A program made the translations under genes and the position numbers. Below the pieces are notes generated by a model that had not been told where the DNA came from, searched no databases, and was given only the letters and a program-made list of their open reading frames with translations. Positions 34,779-44,312 of a stretch of DNA of 64,000 nucleotides are shown piece after piece. This DNA is from Chitinophaga niabensis (GTDB taxonomy: Bacteria > Bacteroidota > Bacteroidia > Chitinophagales > Chitinophagaceae). The stretch's first letter is position 1. Each line of letters starts with the position of its first letter. The stretch spans positions 61,875 through 125,874 of the forward strand of contig JAFIGY010000004.1 of assembly GCA_017849435.1 (NCBI GenBank), read 5' to 3'.

Positions 34779-37700
34779 ATGCAACGCTACCTCAACAACA
34801 AGTTCCGGGGGTATGGGAAACTGATGTCTATATTTTGCATGACCATCTTTATGCAGATCAGCGCATCAGGCTTTGCCCAAAAGATTACCCTCTCCGTAAA
34901 AGACGCTTCTATGGAAAGCGTGCTATCGGAATTGAAAAAACAAAGCGGGTACAACATCCTCTACAACACGCGTGCGCTGGAAGGTGCGAAACCCGTTAAC
35001 CTGAACCTGAAAGGCTCTTCGCTGGATGAAGCGCTGAAACGGGTTTTCTGGGAGCAGCCGCTGGACTACATCGTGAAAGCGAATACGATCGTAGTGAAAC
35101 CAAGATCGGAAGTAACGGCCGTGATCACCGTGAAAGGCCGGGTCACGGACGAGAAAGGCAATCCGCTCCCCGGCGTAAGTGTGGCAGTGAAAGGATCGAA
35201 CAAAGGCACTGCTACGGATGCGAACGGGATGTATAGTATCACTGTGCCGGAAGGTACGGAAACACTGGTCTTCTCCTATGTTGGTTATGCTTCGAAAGAG
35301 GTGCCGGTCAACAAACGCACAACCATCGACATACTGCTACAGGTGGAAAACAAGTCGCTGGAAGCAGTAGTAGTGGTGGGATATGGTGTGCAGAAGAGAG
35401 TCTCGCTCACCGGCGCGGTATCTGCAGTTCGCGGGGATGAGATCGTTACTACCAAAAATGAGAACGTGCTGAACATGTTGACCGGTAAAGTGGCTGGTTT
35501 GCGTGTGGTACAGAATACAGCAGAACCGGGCTCATTCAACAACGCGTTCGATATTCGCGGGCTGGGCGGACCACTCATCGTTATTGACGGTATCCCCCGC
35601 GATAACATCACCCGTCTCGATCCGAATGATATTGAAAGCATCTCCGTTTTGAAAGACGCGTCCGCAGCGGTGTATGGGGTAAGGGCCGCTAACGGTGTGG
35701 TATTGGTAACCACCAAGAAAGGCCGCAAGGGTGCATTGGAACTGAACTACTCCGGGAACTACACCTGGCAGGTACCTTCCGGTTTGCCAAGATCGCTGGA
35801 TGCTATCGGGTATATGACGCTGGTGAATGAAAAACTGATGCACAACGTGAATGGTGGACGAAAAGCTTATACCGATGCCGATTTTGCAGCATACAGGAAT
35901 GGTACGAAGACGAGTACGGACTGGTATACGCCTTCCATCCGGAATGTGGTGCCGCAGATGCAGCATAATCTGAGCGCCACCGGTGGCAATGAAAATATCA
36001 GCTATTTCCTCAGCCTGGGATATACATCGCAGGAGGGTTTCCTGCGGAGCGGCGATCTGAACTACAAACGGTACAATGTTCGCTCCAACATCACCAGCAA
36101 GGTCACAAAAGATCTGACAGTGGATCTGAACCTCAACGGTATCTTCGATCAGAAGAACCAACCCTACCAGGATTCCTGGTGGATCATCCGTTCCTTCTGG
36201 CGGCAAAACCCCCTCGAACCGGTATACGCTAACAACAACCCGGATTACCTCGCCCACACGCCGGTGGACGGCACCAACCCGGTAGCCATGTCCAACCAGG
36301 CTACATCCGGATACAAGATATTCTACAACCGCTGGTTCCAGTCGTCTGTAAGCCTTACCTGGCAAGTACCCTACGTGGAAGGTCTGAAAGCGAAAGCGCT
36401 CTTCAGCTACGATTACAACACCGCTAACAATAAATTCTACCAGCGGCAGTATAATCAATATGTTTATGATGCTTCTTCCAATACCTACACCCCCAAAGCA
36501 CAACAATCCCCCTCTAATGTGAGAAGGGAATTCTTTGAGAAGCCAAACTCATTGTTCCAGCTTTCCGTGAACTACGACAGGAGCTTCCTCAATGGCAAGC
36601 ACAACGTGAATGCCCTGTTACTGTACGAGAACAGCGTTCGCAAAGGAGATAACTTCTATGCCGTGCGGGAGCTCTCTCTGCCGGTAGATCAGCTGCTGGC
36701 GGGTAACAGTCTCAACCAGGTGGGTAACATGAATGTGGGCGACCTCTACAAAGACGCTAACCGCGCATTGGTAGGCAGGTTGAACTACGCCTTCAAATCG
36801 AAATACCTGGCAGAGTTCAGCTTCAGAAGGGATGGCTCTTCTAAATTCCCGACATCGAAGCAATTCGGGTTCTTCCCCTCCGCATCCCTCGGATGGCGGA
36901 TCTCGGAAGAAAGTTTCTGGAAAGATACCCGGGTACTTGCCTTTATCGATAACCTGAAGCTGCGTGGCTCTTATGGCGAATTGGGCGATGACCGCGCTTC
37001 CAGTTACCAGTTCATTACAGGTTATTCATACCCCGCCGGCGGCTCGAATAACCAGCTGCCGCCGGGATCAGTGTTTGACGGCAATTTCGTGAACTCGCTG
37101 GAGAGCAAAGGCATTCCCAATCCCAATATCACCTGGTACGTTGCCAAAACAGTAGACGTGGGGATCGATATCGAAGCCTGGAAAGGATTGCTCGGCATCT
37201 CCCTCGACCTTTTCCGCCGCGATCGCACAGGTCTGCTGGCCACCCGCGCTTTGAGCCTGCCCGGTGTTGTAGGCGCCAACCTGCCACAGGAGAACCTCAA
37301 CAGCGATATGACGAGGGGAATAGATTTTGAACTGAATCACCGGAACACGATCGGTGAAGTGAACTACTACGCCAAATTCATCTTCGGCTTCGCCCGCACG
37401 GAGAACAAATATATAGAACGCTCCAAAGCAGGTAACTCTTACGAGAACTGGCGGAATAATTCCAATAACCGCTATAACAACGCGAAATGGGGATACGGAT
37501 CAGGCGGACGTTTCAATTCATACAACGATATCCTGAACAGCAACGTGTTTGTGCCAAGAGGAACAGTGGTGGGAGATTACCGGTATGAAGACTGGAACGG
37601 GGATGGCATCATCGATGACCACGATATACATCCCATTGCATTCACCGGCACCCCGCTGGTAACCTACGGCCTCACGCTGGGCGCCGACTATAAAGGTATT

Positions 37701-38159
37701 GACCTGAACGTGCTCATCCAGGGCAGCGGGATGGTGAACCAGGGCTATGTGGAACAGCTCCGGGAATCCCTCTGGGGCGGCGGTAGCGGTCTTGCCATGT
37801 TCCTCGACCGCTGGCATCCTGCCGACCCTAATGCAGATCCTTATGATCCGAACACTCAATGGATCGCCGGTAAGTATGGATACACCGGTTCCAACCCGGA
37901 TGAAAATTCCGCCTTCAATATTCAGAACGCGGCCTATGTGCGCCTGAAAAGCATAGAGCTCGGTTATTCCCTGCCGAAAGGGATCGTGAGGAGGATAGGG
38001 ATTAAAGGGGCGAGGGTGTTTGTGAACGGATACAACATCGTCACCATCTCCGATGTGAAATTCGTAGACCCGGAACATCCTACCGAATCCAACCGCGCCT
38101 ACGGATACCTCTATCCGCTCAATAAAACCTATTCCGCTGGCTTAAATGTTAAATTCTGA
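34779..38159 (+). CDS. SusC-type TonB-dependent transporter with STN signalling domain
   Basis: 1126 residues. Signal peptide (cut near GFAQ, ~34). An STN domain (~36-107; ITLSVKDASMESVLSELKKQ, SLDEALKRVF) distinguishes it from the other SusC proteins and pairs with the FecR upstream. A carboxypeptidase-like sandwich (~117-195), the SusC linker AVVVVGYGVQKRVSL, plug (~210-320; IVIDGIPRDNITRLDP, LKDASAAVYGVRAANGVVLV) and the barrel follow, ending in SAGLNVKF. It should import the same glycan whose presence it reports. Confidence 0.96.
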   Translation: MQRYLNNKFRGYGKLMSIFCMTIFMQISASGFAQKITLSVKDASMESVLSELKKQSGYNILYNTRALEGAKPVNLNLKGSSLDEALKRVFWEQPLDYIVKANTIVVKPRSEVTAVITVKGRVTDEKGNPLPGVSVAVKGSNKGTATDANGMYSITVPEGTETLVFSYVGYASKEVPVNKRTTIDILLQVENKSLEAVVVVGYGVQKRVSLTGAVSAVRGDEIVTTKNENVLNMLTGKVAGLRVVQNTAEPGSFNNAFDIRGLGGPLIVIDGIPRDNITRLDPNDIESISVLKDASAAVYGVRAANGVVLVTTKKGRKGALELNYSGNYTWQVPSGLPRSLDAIGYMTLVNEKLMHNVNGGRKAYTDADFAAYRNGTKTSTDWYTPSIRNVVPQMQHNLSATGGNENISYFLSLGYTSQEGFLRSGDLNYKRYNVRSNITSKVTKDLTVDLNLNGIFDQKNQPYQDSWWIIRSFWRQNPLEPVYANNNPDYLAHTPVDGTNPVAMSNQATSGYKIFYNRWFQSSVSLTWQVPYVEGLKAKALFSYDYNTANNKFYQRQYNQYVYDASSNTYTPKAQQSPSNVRREFFEKPNSLFQLSVNYDRSFLNGKHNVNALLLYENSVRKGDNFYAVRELSLPVDQLLAGNSLNQVGNMNVGDLYKDANRALVGRLNYAFKSKYLAEFSFRRDGSSKFPTSKQFGFFPSASLGWRISEESFWKDTRVLAFIDNLKLRGSYGELGDDRASSYQFITGYSYPAGGSNNQLPPGSVFDGNFVNSLESKGIPNPNITWYVAKTVDVGIDIEAWKGLLGISLDLFRRDRTGLLATRALSLPGVVGANLPQENLNSDMTRGIDFELNHRNTIGEVNYYAKFIFGFARTENKYIERSKAGNSYENWRNNSNNRYNNAKWGYGSGGRFNSYNDILNSNVFVPRGTVVGDYRYEDWNGDGIIDDHDIHPIAFTGTPLVTYGLTLGADYKGIDLNVLIQGSGMVNQGYVEQLRESLWGGGSGLAMFLDRWHPADPNADPYDPNTQWIAGKYGYTGSNPDENSAFNIQNAAYVRLKSIELGYSLPKGIVRRIGIKGARVFVNGYNIVTISDVKFVDPEHPTESNRAYGYLYPLNKTYSAGLNVKF

Positions 38160-38163
38160 TACA

Positions 38164-40080
38164 ATGAAACGCAAAATATACACGCTGGTCGCGGTACTCG
38201 CATATTGCCTGACCGCCTGCACCAAGCTCGATATTCCGCCGATGAACGTGATACAGGACAAAGATGTGTTCACCAGCGAAGGCGGGATCAGGATCTATAT
38301 GGCACGTGCGTACAGCGAGCTGCCGCTCGAAGATTTCCGCTATTCGCAGACAAGGGGTCTGAATTTCTTCTGGATCATCAGTCCGCCCAGTGCCAACACC
38401 GGCGAAGCGCTCAGCCGTGATCTCGGCAGTTCCACCACCGAAACGTTCAATCCGGCCTATTGGGAACTGGGCTACAGGCTCATCCGGGAAATGAACTACT
38501 TCATGCAAACATTGCCGCAGTATGCCAAAAATTTTCAGGACGCCGATGTGAAACACTGGCTGGGGGAAGCGCGTTTCATTCGCGCTGTAACCTATATGGC
38601 ACTCGTAAAACGCTATGGTGGCGTACCGATTGTGGATAAAGTATTGCAGTACCCGGATCAGAAGCCCGAGGAACTCAAGATACCACGGGCATCAGAAGAA
38701 GCGGTGTACGACTTCATTGCAGCGGATCTGGATTATGCTTACAACAATATGCAGGCTACCAGCGTATCCGGCCGTGCGAACAAATACACTGCCGCCGCAT
38801 TCAAGTCAAGGGCGATGGTATATGCCGGATCTATCGCAAAATATAATCAGGTAACGCTCTTCGACGGCAGTCAGCAACGCCTCTGTGGTATTCCCGCCAC
38901 AAAAGCAAATACCTATTTCAAAGCCGCCTATGATGCAGCATTGCTGCTGGAAGGCAAATACAGCCTGTATAAAAAAGCCTGGGCGGCAGGAGACAAACAG
39001 GCGCAGATGCAGAATTACATCAACATGTTCTTTGATGCCGGTAGTCCGGAAAACATCCTCATCAAAGGATATCATTATCCTGAATCCGTGCACGGCTACG
39101 ATGCCTACAATGTGCCAAGGCAGCTGATGGGAGGGAACGGATATTCCGCGGAAGTGAATCCCACCCTGAACTTTGTGGAGATGTTCGATGGTTTGCCGAA
39201 GAACCCCGATGGCACCATCCAGACCCTCGACGCTTCCGGCAAATACATCATGTATAACAATACCATGGACCTTTTCGCCAATGCGGAACCCCGGCTCAGA
39301 GCCACGGTGATCGTTCCCGGCGATGAGTTCAAGAAAGAGAAGATCGAAATATATCGCGGAATTTATACCGGCGATGCTACAAACGGTATCAGCCGCCTGC
39401 TTCCGGACGGTTCTACTTCCAACTATCCTACCGCTAATATCGTTGCTTCTCCCAACGGTAATCAAACACCCTACAAACTGCCGGACGGTACCCTCAGGAA
39501 TCCCGCAGGCAAAAGCGGTGTGTTCACTGCTGACGGTACCTGCGCGATCTCCGGATTTACGGTAAGAAAATACCTCGTGCCGGATAAACCAACCGCGGAA
39601 GTGCTGGAAAACAGGGCGGACCAGACCTGGATAGAAATGCGCTACGCGGAAGTGTTGCTGAACCGTGCCGAAGCGGCGTATGAATTGTATGCGGCAGGAC
39701 AAACAGGCGCTAATTATTTGCAGGATGCGTTCAATGCCGTCAACCAGATCCGTGACAGGGCAGGGGCCAATCTGCTGGCTACCACTGCCGACCTGAACAG
39801 CATCAATATCGTTCGGAATGAAAGAAGAAAAGAGCTCGCCTTCGAAAACAAGACCTGGTGGGACCTTAAACGCTGGCGGATCATTGACAAGGAACAGAAC
39901 GGCACCTTGTATCGTGTGCTCATGCCTTTCTACGTAGCACAGACCGGCAAGTATTTCTTCGATGCCCGTACCGATGAAAGGAATAACCGCTACACTTTTG
40001 ATACACGCTGGTATTATCAACAGATACCGGCGGATCAGATATCCAAGAGCCAGAACCTTGTGCAGAACCTGGGTTATTAA
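38164..40080 (+). CDS. SusD/RagB family lipoprotein of the PUL
   Basis: 638 residues. ATG 38164 (4 bases after the susC stop) gives a lipobox LTAC (Cys19); the frame also has an earlier ATG inside susC. SusD signatures are LDIPPMNVIQDKDVFTSE near the N-terminus, YFDA..AR.. in the middle, AEVLLNRAEAAYEL (~500) and NIVRNERRKELAFENKTWWDLKRW (~565-590). It is longer than the usual ~520-580 residues, with an insert around residues 390-460. It is the surface lid for the SusC just before it. Confidence 0.95.
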   Translation: MKRKIYTLVAVLAYCLTACTKLDIPPMNVIQDKDVFTSEGGIRIYMARAYSELPLEDFRYSQTRGLNFFWIISPPSANTGEALSRDLGSSTTETFNPAYWELGYRLIREMNYFMQTLPQYAKNFQDADVKHWLGEARFIRAVTYMALVKRYGGVPIVDKVLQYPDQKPEELKIPRASEEAVYDFIAADLDYAYNNMQATSVSGRANKYTAAAFKSRAMVYAGSIAKYNQVTLFDGSQQRLCGIPATKANTYFKAAYDAALLLEGKYSLYKKAWAAGDKQAQMQNYINMFFDAGSPENILIKGYHYPESVHGYDAYNVPRQLMGGNGYSAEVNPTLNFVEMFDGLPKNPDGTIQTLDASGKYIMYNNTMDLFANAEPRLRATVIVPGDEFKKEKIEIYRGIYTGDATNGISRLLPDGSTSNYPTANIVASPNGNQTPYKLPDGTLRNPAGKSGVFTADGTCAISGFTVRKYLVPDKPTAEVLENRADQTWIEMRYAEVLLNRAEAAYELYAAGQTGANYLQDAFNAVNQIRDRAGANLLATTADLNSINIVRNERRKELAFENKTWWDLKRWRIIDKEQNGTLYRVLMPFYVAQTGKYFFDARTDERNNRYTFDTRWYYQQIPADQISKSQNLVQNLGY

Positions 40081-40101
40081 TTCATGTAAAGCGTATTTTT
40101 T

Positions 40102-40863
40102 ATGAAAAGACAATTATATCTCGCAGGATTATGCTTCGCATTATTGTTGAACAACGCCTGCTCCAAAAAATATGATAACTATCCCGAGCCGGACGCTACA
40201 CTGACCGGTAGTATCACAGACCTGGCTACGGGAAAACCAGTGCAAACGGAAGCCGGCAGCAATGGTGCCCGCATTCGCCTGGATGAACTGAGCTGGAGCG
40301 CCACGCCAACACCCTACTATTTTTACGCCATGCAGGACGGTACTTATCGAAATACCAAGATATTTTCAGCGAAATACCGCATTTCCGTAGAAGGCGCTTT
40401 TGTGCCGCTTATTCAATATGATGGCGCGGGGAATATTACGGTGGATAAAAGTCAGACGCTGGACGTCAAAGGTTCTGCCAAAGTGGATTTCAAAGTAGAG
40501 CCTTTCCTGAATGTAGACTGGGTATCGGATCCGGTGTATAACAGTGCCGACAGTACGATTACGGTGAAAGTGAAGTTCACCCGGGGCAACAGCAATCCTT
40601 CCTTCCAGAACAACGTAACAGATGTATTCCTCTTCGTGAATGCCACAACGTATGTAGGTAACAATAACTACGATAACCGGTATTCCAACAAGATCAGCTA
40701 TGGCGGTACTGCCGGGAACAGCCAGATTGGGCAGACGATCACCATTACAACACGTGACAAGCTACCCGGTAAAAGGAGCTATTTTATCAGAGTGGGCGCC
40801 AGGGTAGATTATGGGTTGAAGTATTACAACTATACAGATATTAAAACCGTTGCCGTACCTTAA
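40102..40863 (+). CDS. DUF3823 family lipoprotein
   Basis: 253 residues with lipobox NNAC (Cys20). The mature part begins SKKYDNYPEPDATLTGSITD, which is the DUF3823 start, followed by a beta-rich domain of the Ig/transthyretin-like type and a second beta domain (~130-250). DUF3823 proteins are PUL companions of SusCD pairs and are thought to bind ligand on the cell surface; this is inferred. Spacing to SusD is 21 bases. Confidence 0.85.
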   Translation: MKRQLYLAGLCFALLLNNACSKKYDNYPEPDATLTGSITDLATGKPVQTEAGSNGARIRLDELSWSATPTPYYFYAMQDGTYRNTKIFSAKYRISVEGAFVPLIQYDGAGNITVDKSQTLDVKGSAKVDFKVEPFLNVDWVSDPVYNSADSTITVKVKFTRGNSNPSFQNNVTDVFLFVNATTYVGNNNYDNRYSNKISYGGTAGNSQIGQTITITTRDKLPGKRSYFIRVGARVDYGLKYYNYTDIKTVAVP

Positions 40864-40881
40864 CGCTATATCAACCGACTG

Positions 40882-43035
40882 ATGAAAAAAACGTTTATCC
40901 TTTCCTGTTGCCTGTATGCCGGTATGGTGCAGGCGCAGCAGAAAACCGCTTTTCAAACGGGTAGCCCCTGGATCCCCGAGATTGACATAAGGTCCGATAT
41001 TGCCATTATATATGGCGCCAACGACCGTCCGGGTCTCACTTTCGCAGAACGCGTGAAATCCTGGCGGGATCATGGGTATCAGACGCATTTTATGACCGGC
41101 ATTGCCTGGGGGCAATACGGAGATTATTTTTTCGGGAAATGGGATGGGAAGAACCATCTCGGGGTAGGACAGGTAGACAGGAAAGGAGATACCATCTGGC
41201 ACGGAAAGAACATTCCGTATATCGTGCCTGAGCAGTCTTTCGTTGAATACATGCAAACGGCCGTCATTAAAAAAGTGATCGATGCGGGAATTACTTCCAT
41301 CTACCTCGAAGAGCCGGAATTCTGGGCGCGGGCCGGGTACAGCGAAGTGTTTAAGGCGGAATGGCAGCGTTATTACGGCTTTCCCTGGAGGCCGCAGCAT
41401 GAATCTCCCAACAACACTTATCTCTCCAGCAAGCTCAAATACCATCTTTACTATCATGCCATTAAGGAAGTATCTGCTTACGCGAAAACATATGGTAAAA
41501 GCAAAGGTCTGGATGTGAAGGTTTATATTCCTACGCATTCGCTGGTAAACTATTCCTCCTGGCGGATCGTAAGCCCCGAGGCCAGCCTGGCTTCCTTACC
41601 CGGTATTGATGGATACATCGCGCAGGTCTGGACGGGAACGGCCCGGGAACCCACGTTCTTCAATGGCGTAAGCAGGGAAAGAGTATTTGAGAACGCGTTC
41701 CTGGAATATGGTTCCATGATCTCCATGACCGCTCCCACAAAGCGGAAGATCTTTTTACTGACGGATCCGATCGAGGACTGGCCGCGGGACTGGAGCGATT
41801 ACAAAAGGAACTACGAGGCTACGTTCACGGCCAAGCTGCTATACCCCATGGTAGCGGATTATGAGGTAATGCCCTGGCCCGAACGCATCTACACCCGCCC
41901 TTACAAGATCGCGCACAGTGATTCCAGCGTCCTGATCCCGAAGTTCTATGCCACGCAAATGCAGATCATGGTCAATGCGCTGAATGATATGCCGGTATCG
42001 CAGAATCGGGTTTCCGGCCCTGGCGGCATCGGAGTGTTGATGGGGAATTCGCTGATGTTCCAGCGTTTCCCCACGCATGATGGATTCGAAGATCCCCGGT
42101 TCTCCAACTTCTACGGACAAACCCTGCCGCTCGTTAAACGGGGCGTACCAGTGGAAACAGTGCACATGGAAAACCTTTCTTTTGATGCTACGTTGAAAAA
42201 CATCCGCGTACTGGTGATGAGCTACTCCAACATGAAGCCGATGTCCCCGGATGTGCATCAGCACCTCGCGGCCTGGGTGAAAAAAGGAGGTGTGCTGATC
42301 TATTGCGGCAAGGATGATGATCCTTACCAGTCCGTGATGGAATGGTGGAATACAAAAGGGATGCAATACAAAGCCCCGTCCGCACACCTTTTCGAGTTAC
42401 TGGGCGTAAACCCTGACGCGGGAAAGCAGCCTTTCAGGGTGGGGAAAGGTACGGTGTATGTAGTGCGGCAGAATCCCAAAGAGTTTGTGATGGAAACCAA
42501 TGGCGATGCGGCGTATGTGAATCTGCTGAAGAATGCTTACGAGCGCAGCGCAAAAGCAGGAAAACTTCAGTTTAAGAATAATTTTTATGTATCTAGAGGG
42601 CCTTATGTTATTGTGTCTGTAATGGATGAAAGCGAGGGTGCGCAGCCTTATGTGGTCAAAGGTCCGGTGATCGATCTGTTTGATCATAAACTGCCGGTGC
42701 TGGCGGAGAAGACGGTTGCGACCGGTACGCAGGCCCTGCTGTATGATCTCGGACGGTTAAAGGGCAGAACAAAGCCGGGAGTGCTGGCAGCGGCGGCAAG
42801 GGTGTATGATGAGAAGACGGGGCCGGACAGTTATACGTTTGTGGTGAAGGGACCGGCTAAAACCACCAATGCCATGCGCGTATGGCTGCCGCAGAAGCCG
42901 CGGGCGACGGTCATTACAGACAGTAGGGGAGGGAACGTGGCGGATGCGGAGGTGTTGTGGGATGAGGGATCACATACGGGTTACTTCGAGTTTGGAAATA
43001 GTCCGGAGGGGATTAAAGTCAGTATTTCCTGGTAA
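40882..43035 (+). CDS. Large secreted protein with glycosidase-like plan, family not recognised
   Basis: 717 residues. A signal peptide is cut near MVQAQ (~19). The N-terminal ~340 residues look like a TIM-barrel: alternating strand motifs, an acidic cluster on one strand (Glu143, Glu144, Glu146 in SIYLEEPEFW), and later strand-end acids (Asp295, Glu299, Glu328, Glu334). Residues ~382-480 (GVLMGNS..., IRVLVMSYSN, VKKGGVLIYCGKDDDP) resemble the glutamine-amidotransferase-like domain of GH42-type beta-galactosidases. The C-terminus (~640-717) is beta-sandwich-like. It is the last gene of the PUL, so it is a likely enzyme for the imported glycan. Catalytic residues are guesses. Confidence 0.7.
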   Translation: MKKTFILSCCLYAGMVQAQQKTAFQTGSPWIPEIDIRSDIAIIYGANDRPGLTFAERVKSWRDHGYQTHFMTGIAWGQYGDYFFGKWDGKNHLGVGQVDRKGDTIWHGKNIPYIVPEQSFVEYMQTAVIKKVIDAGITSIYLEEPEFWARAGYSEVFKAEWQRYYGFPWRPQHESPNNTYLSSKLKYHLYYHAIKEVSAYAKTYGKSKGLDVKVYIPTHSLVNYSSWRIVSPEASLASLPGIDGYIAQVWTGTAREPTFFNGVSRERVFENAFLEYGSMISMTAPTKRKIFLLTDPIEDWPRDWSDYKRNYEATFTAKLLYPMVADYEVMPWPERIYTRPYKIAHSDSSVLIPKFYATQMQIMVNALNDMPVSQNRVSGPGGIGVLMGNSLMFQRFPTHDGFEDPRFSNFYGQTLPLVKRGVPVETVHMENLSFDATLKNIRVLVMSYSNMKPMSPDVHQHLAAWVKKGGVLIYCGKDDDPYQSVMEWWNTKGMQYKAPSAHLFELLGVNPDAGKQPFRVGKGTVYVVRQNPKEFVMETNGDAAYVNLLKNAYERSAKAGKLQFKNNFYVSRGPYVIVSVMDESEGAQPYVVKGPVIDLFDHKLPVLAEKTVATGTQALLYDLGRLKGRTKPGVLAAAARVYDEKTGPDSYTFVVKGPAKTTNAMRVWLPQKPRATVITDSRGGNVADAEVLWDEGSHTGYFEFGNSPEGIKVSISW

Positions 43036-43059
43036 AGCTCACCGGCAGTAATATAAAAA

Positions 43060-43092
43060 GGGGAGGGAACTGGAAGTCCCGCCCCTTTTTAC
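43060..43092 (+). terminator. Terminator of the PUL operon
   Basis: GGGGAGGGA (43060-43068) pairs with TCCCGCCCC (43077-43085) around one A-G mismatch, loop of eight bases, then TTTTT. It closes the PUL. Confidence 0.8.
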
Positions 43093-43275
43093 GTAAGAAA
43101 ATGTTTAGGGGAAAACAATTCCGAAAGCGCCTGTCCACCTCATTTCATAATGGGCAAAAGCGCACCCTTTGCCTGCTCAGAGGCAAATCTCAAAATACGG
43201 TACAATGGAACCCGCTGCCGTCAAGCTACAAATTTCAGGGCTGTCCTGCATTTGATGCTTCATGACCGGCCTAAA

Positions 43276-43395
43276 CTAGATGAATAAATCCTGTGTAGCG
43301 TCAAATTCATCTTGTTTGTTGATGCTGTTTTTGATAAACGGAATCAAAGCAAGGCCTACCGTAAGAATCACTAAAAGTACGTGTCTCAATTTCAT
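43276..43395 (-). CDS. Putative small membrane peptide, 39 residues
   Basis: ATG (43393-43395) to TAG (43276-43278). The product is MKLRHVLLVILTVGLALIPF followed by IKNSINKQDEFDATQDLFI. It has a basic start, one hydrophobic helix (~6-20) and an acidic tail, like known small membrane proteins. There is no family assignment, and a chance frame is possible. It is below the size usually annotated. The gene stands alone. Confidence 0.4.
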   Translation of the reverse strand: MKLRHVLLVILTVGLALIPFIKNSINKQDEFDATQDLFI

Positions 43396-43599
43396 ATCCA
43401 GTCGTTTTAAATCTTGCTACTTATATAACTAAATAGCGTGCCAAAAGGTTACGCGGAGGTGTTAAAAAAAGATGTCTTCCGGCGAGCTGAAGCCGCAGTA
43501 AAGCTGGAAGTGCTTGTTGCTAAAGGGTTTAGCAGATAGCGTGTCTATGAAAAAATGAAAAACTATAGAAAAAGTCGATATGATGTGTTGAGAAATCTA

Positions 43600-43631
43600 T
43601 TTGATTAATACGCTCCGGAAGATGACCTTTG
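43600..43631 (+). promoter_or_regulatory. Promoter of ahpC
   Basis: TTTG (43600-43603), a 20-base spacer and GACCTTTG (43624-43631), one base from TAnnTTTG. The distance to the ahpC ATG is 52 bases. The rpmB promoter has the same G in place of the first T of the -7 box. Confidence 0.6.
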
Positions 43632-43683
43632 CGGCGGCTTTACCGATCAGCTTAGCGTGAAATCAATAAATCGACATAGTATC

Positions 43684-44238
43684 ATGAAAAATGCAGTTTT
43701 GTCCGTAGGGGCACAGTTCCCCGGGTTTGCTAAAAAGGCAGTTGTATCGATCGAAAAAGGGAAGGAATTTTACGAGATCTCTTCCGAAGAAATTAAAGGT
43801 TCCGGCAAATGGATGGTGATGTTCTGGTGGCCTAAGGACTTTACGTTTGTTTGTCCTACCGAGATCGCCGAATTCAACAAACACTACCAGGATTTTGCTG
43901 ACCGTGACGCCATCCTCATCGGCGCTTCCACGGATTCCGAGTTTGTGCATCTCGCCTGGAGGAAAGATCATGAAGACCTCCGCGGCCTTCAGTTCCCCAT
44001 GCTGGCAGATACTTCCAAGAGCCTCGCTGACGAGCTCGGTATTCTGCAATCCGACGAGAAGATCGCTTACCGAGCTACTTTCGTGGTAGACCCTCAGGGC
44101 ATCGTACGCTGGACTTCCGTATACGACCTCTCCGTAGGCCGTAACGTGAAAGAAGTGATCCGTGTGCTGGATGCGCTGCAAACAGATGAGCTCTGCCCCT
44201 GCAACTGGCAGAAAGGCGAAGCTACCCTGCAGGCTTAA
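43684..44238 (+). CDS. ahpC: Peroxiredoxin AhpC, AhpD-linked type
   Basis: 184 residues. The peroxidatic Cys57 lies in TFVCPTE. The C-terminal resolving pair is Cys171 and Cys173 in ELCPCNW, the arrangement of actinobacterial AhpC that is reduced by AhpD and not by AhpF. It reduces H2O2 and organic hydroperoxides in the cytosol. I prefer ATG 43684 to a GTG at 43657. ahpD follows, but a strong terminator stands between them. Confidence 0.94.
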   Translation: MKNAVLSVGAQFPGFAKKAVVSIEKGKEFYEISSEEIKGSGKWMVMFWWPKDFTFVCPTEIAEFNKHYQDFADRDAILIGASTDSEFVHLAWRKDHEDLRGLQFPMLADTSKSLADELGILQSDEKIAYRATFVVDPQGIVRWTSVYDLSVGRNVKEVIRVLDALQTDELCPCNWQKGEATLQA

Positions 44239-44256
44239 TCGAATCCTATTCTCACA

Positions 44257-44292
44257 GGGAGCGGGCAGGAAGCTTGCCCGCTCCCTCTTTTT
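44257..44292 (+). terminator. Strong terminator between ahpC and ahpD
   Basis: A perfect 11-bp stem GGGAGCGGGCA (44257-44267) / TGCCCGCTCCC (44275-44285), 7-base loop, then TCTTTTT. It should largely uncouple ahpD from the ahpC promoter unless read through. Confidence 0.9.
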
Positions 44293-44312
44293 AAACCTCT
44301 AATGCCATAACG

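Larger units (their letters stand above)
43086..43683. other. Intergenic interval between the PUL and ahpC
   Basis: About 600 bases. It holds one small open frame on the minus strand (43276-43395) and the promoter of ahpC (43600-43631). The remainder, including 43092-43275, shows no clear gene, RNA or repeat, only degenerate text of mixed base composition that may be decayed coding sequence. Confidence 0.5.

Noticed and set aside
38806-40113. 435-codon frame on the minus strand under the PUL SusD gene
   Set aside because: Antisense shadow of a strong SusD gene with no recognisable family.
43440-43600. Possible decayed gene or mobile remnant left of the ahpC promoter
   Set aside because: The text gives no readable homologous stretch, inverted repeats or target duplication; I treat it as unassigned.
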